Assembly: GCA_031285525.1 (NCBI GenBank)
Contig: JAITWB010000080.1
Span: forward strand, 1-6,530
Length of the DNA stretch: 6,530 nt
Source: Spirochaetaceae bacterium
GTDB taxonomy: Bacteria > Spirochaetota > Spirochaetia > Treponematales > Treponemataceae
Direction: 5' to 3'
The notes beneath the pieces are model-generated. The model had not been told where the DNA came from. It did not search any database and saw nothing but the letters and a program-made list of their open reading frames with translations. Both the position numbers and the translations under genes were made by a program. Each line of letters begins with the position of its first letter. Positions within the stretch are counted from its first letter, which is position 1. Shown here piece by piece: positions 5,060 to 6,530 of the stretch.

Positions 5060-6104
5060 TTTTTGTTACCTGTTCCAGGTCAAAACGGAACAAAAGCGTC
5101 ATCGTAAAGGAAAGCGCCAGAGCAATTCCGCAGGCTCCCAATAGCGCCGCAAAGCCTGTTCCCATAAAAACCGGAAGCGTGATGATGCTTGGGAAGGCGA
5201 AGGCCATTGCCGCCCCTCCGGTAAGCCCTATTATAGCCCCTCCGATGCCTCCTGCGATACAGACCGCCGCCAGAGGTTTCTTGAGGGGCAGGGTAACCCC
5301 AAAGAGTATCGGCTCGGTGACCCCAAAGAGTGCAGCAACCACACCGGTGAGAATGTTCGCTCTGTAGCGGCCGTCTTTTGTTTTAAGGAACACCGCCAGC
5401 GCAGAGCCGATCTGGGCAAAAACCGCAGGGGCAAAGAAGGCAAGCATCGTGTCTGTTCCATACAGAGCAATATTTTGTAACGCAATGGGAACGATCCCCC
5501 ATTGCAGACCGAATATAACCATCACCTGTATCAGCGCTCCAATACAGAAACCCGCCGCCGCAGGGCCAAAGCTGTACAGATACCGGTATCCGTCGGCGAG
5601 GACGTCTCCGATGAACTTCCCCACCGGACCGAGGAGGAGCAAAACCGCAGATCCTGCGATGAGGATAACGAAAAGGGGCGTCAGCATATCCCTGACTATT
5701 TGAGGAATAAACCGTGAACAAAGTTTTTCGATATAGTATTGCAGCCCTGCCGCAAGAATAACCGGGATAACGCTATAGGAGTAGACCACTGGTGTCACCG
5801 GCAGTCCGAATAGAAGCACCCCTTTCTCGGCATCCATGAGCGCCGTCAGAGGCGGGTAGAGCATAATCGCCCCCAGAACCAGCGCCGTATAAATGTTGGT
5901 TCCGAATTGCTTCGCCGCAGTACAGGCGAGAATCATAGGCAGAAAAAAGAAAACACTGTCCGCCATGGCATACAGAATGGTATAGGTATGCCCCGCAGCA
6001 TCGAGGAGACCTACCGCCGCCGCAATAACGATAAGCCCCTTGAGAATACCCGAAGCGGTCATCACATTCACCACGGGCAAAAATATCCCTGCAATCCCTT
6101 TCAT
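5049..6104 (-). CDS. Stand-alone PTS EIIC domain, glucose/beta-glucoside/sucrose superfamily
   Basis: 351 aa, strongly hydrophobic, with about ten membrane segments. Family signposts are GILKGLIVIAAAVGLLD (19-35), YSYSVIPVILAAGLQYYIEK (108-127), FGLQWGIVPIALQ (198-210) and FGVTEPILFGVTLPLKKP (260-277), the last being the EIIC signature. The EIIC domain forms the sugar channel and binding site of the PEP phosphotransferase system in the inner membrane. BglF-type proteins carry EIIB before and EIIA after it. Both are absent here, so phosphoryl transfer must come from proteins encoded elsewhere, or the domain acts as a facilitator or sensor. Gln201 sits where I recall the family having His (GxHWGxVP). 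ATG 6104 has AAGGAG 7 bases upstream. The thioredoxin-like gene ends 42 bases before it, and fic follows after 3 bases. The sugar cannot be read from the sequence. Confidence 0.9.
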   Translation of the reverse strand: MKGIAGIFLPVVNVMTASGILKGLIVIAAAVGLLDAAGHTYTILYAMADSVFFFLPMILACTAAKQFGTNIYTALVLGAIMLYPPLTALMDAEKGVLLFGLPVTPVVYSYSVIPVILAAGLQYYIEKLCSRFIPQIVRDMLTPLFVILIAGSAVLLLLGPVGKFIGDVLADGYRYLYSFGPAAAGFCIGALIQVMVIFGLQWGIVPIALQNIALYGTDTMLAFFAPAVFAQIGSALAVFLKTKDGRYRANILTGVVAALFGVTEPILFGVTLPLKKPLAAVCIAGGIGGAIIGLTGGAAMAFAFPSIITLPVFMGTGFAALLGACGIALALSFTMTLLFRFDLEQVTKSKE

Positions 6105-6146
6105 ATATAAACTCCTTCCACTATTTCTTTCACACTAAGAGACCGC

Positions 6147-6530
6147 TTATTCCTCCGGCAGTCCTTCTGTTATATACCGTATCCCCAGTCTGAGGGTCTC
6201 CTCGTCTATCGCCCCCTGAACCCCTGCTATAACATACCCTTCGGCGTCGATAAACAGGGTTGACGGAATAGCTCGTATTCCGTAGGTATATGCCCCTTCC
6301 TGAGAAGTATCGTAAAACACCGGAAAGGTATAACTCGAAGCGGCGATAAAAGCCTCCCCGATAGTCATGGTTTCCCGCTCTCCGTCGGTCATATCTATCA
6401 TCATAAACTGAACATCGTCTCCCAGTTCAGCATATACCTTTTCGAAGAAGGGCATCTCCTGTTTACAGGGCGGGCACCAGGATGCCCAAAAGTTAATCAC
6501 CAACGGCGTCCCGAAATGAGCCGAAAGGGT
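6147..6530 (-). CDS. TlpA/ResA-like thioredoxin-fold protein, 5' end outside window
   Basis: The last 127 residues of a redox protein whose frame stays open to the window edge, so the true start lies beyond 6530. A TTG at 6503 is internal to the fold, not a start. The active site is WASWCPPCK, with the redox pair C19/C22 of the visible part. The cis-proline loop is in YGIRAIPSTLFID. TlpA/ResA proteins are usually anchored outside the cytoplasmic membrane and reduce or exchange disulfides, for example in cytochrome c maturation or envelope protein repair. The signal peptide or lipobox, if any, would be in the missing part. The insertion between the first helix and the cis-Pro strand (TDGERETMTIGEAFIAASSY) is normal for TlpA-like members. 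It precedes EIIC by 42 bases and may head the same transcript. Confidence 0.9.
   Translation of the reverse strand, partial: TLSAHFGTPLVINFWASWCPPCKQEMPFFEKVYAELGDDVQFMMIDMTDGERETMTIGEAFIAASSYTFPVFYDTSQEGAYTYGIRAIPSTLFIDAEGYVIAGVQGAIDEETLRLGIRYITEGLPEE

Noticed and set aside
6501..6503. TTG start for the thioredoxin-like gene
   Set aside because: The frame stays open to the edge and encodes typical upstream residues (LSAHFGTPLVINFW), so the TTG lies inside the domain.

Overview
All eight protein genes that can be supported here lie on the minus strand, so transcription runs from high to low coordinates. The most likely source is a spirochaete, probably Treponema-like. The main hint is the gene at the low-coordinate edge, which resembles a hypothetical family I associate with treponemes. 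The citrate synthase subtype and the WYL-type regulator also fit an anaerobe. GC is about 50-58% in most genes by hand counts on sample lines. The taxonomic guess is low confidence.

In transcription order, the window opens inside a TlpA/ResA-like thioredoxin-fold gene (6147-6530) whose 5' end lies outside. Next come a stand-alone PTS EIIC membrane domain of the beta-glucoside/sucrose type (5049-6104) and a class II Fic AMP-transferase (4302-5045). The Fic start lies 3 bases after the EIIC stop, and its ribosome binding site is made from the last EIIC codons. Fic is clearly poorer in GC (about 40%) than its neighbours, which suggests a later arrival. A purine-rich/pyrimidine-rich palindrome (4241-4289) closes this unit.

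A strong promoter with repeated GTATTG half-sites (4182-4229) then drives citrate synthase (2693-4060), after a leader of about 125 nt. A DeoR/YafY-type HTH-WYL regulator (1746-2672) follows 20 bases later, and I infer it is co-transcribed. Next, an extended -10 promoter precedes a pair made of a cysteine-rich DUF3795 protein (1289-1630) and a ClbS/DfsB-family four-helix protein (760-1263). Downstream of that pair is a structured stretch (684-746) with two mutually exclusive pairings. Finally, a near-consensus promoter (538-565) drives a 3'-truncated hypothetical gene (1-486) with a HicB-like core and a coiled-coil tail.

The clearest working units are citrate synthase plus WYL regulator (carbon/glutamate metabolism with a candidate self-controlled promoter), EIIC plus Fic (a membrane sugar-transporter domain translationally coupled to a post-translational modifier), and DUF3795 plus ClbS-like protein. 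No rRNA, tRNA, CRISPR array, transposase or complete insertion sequence was seen. No gap between genes exceeds 300 bases.
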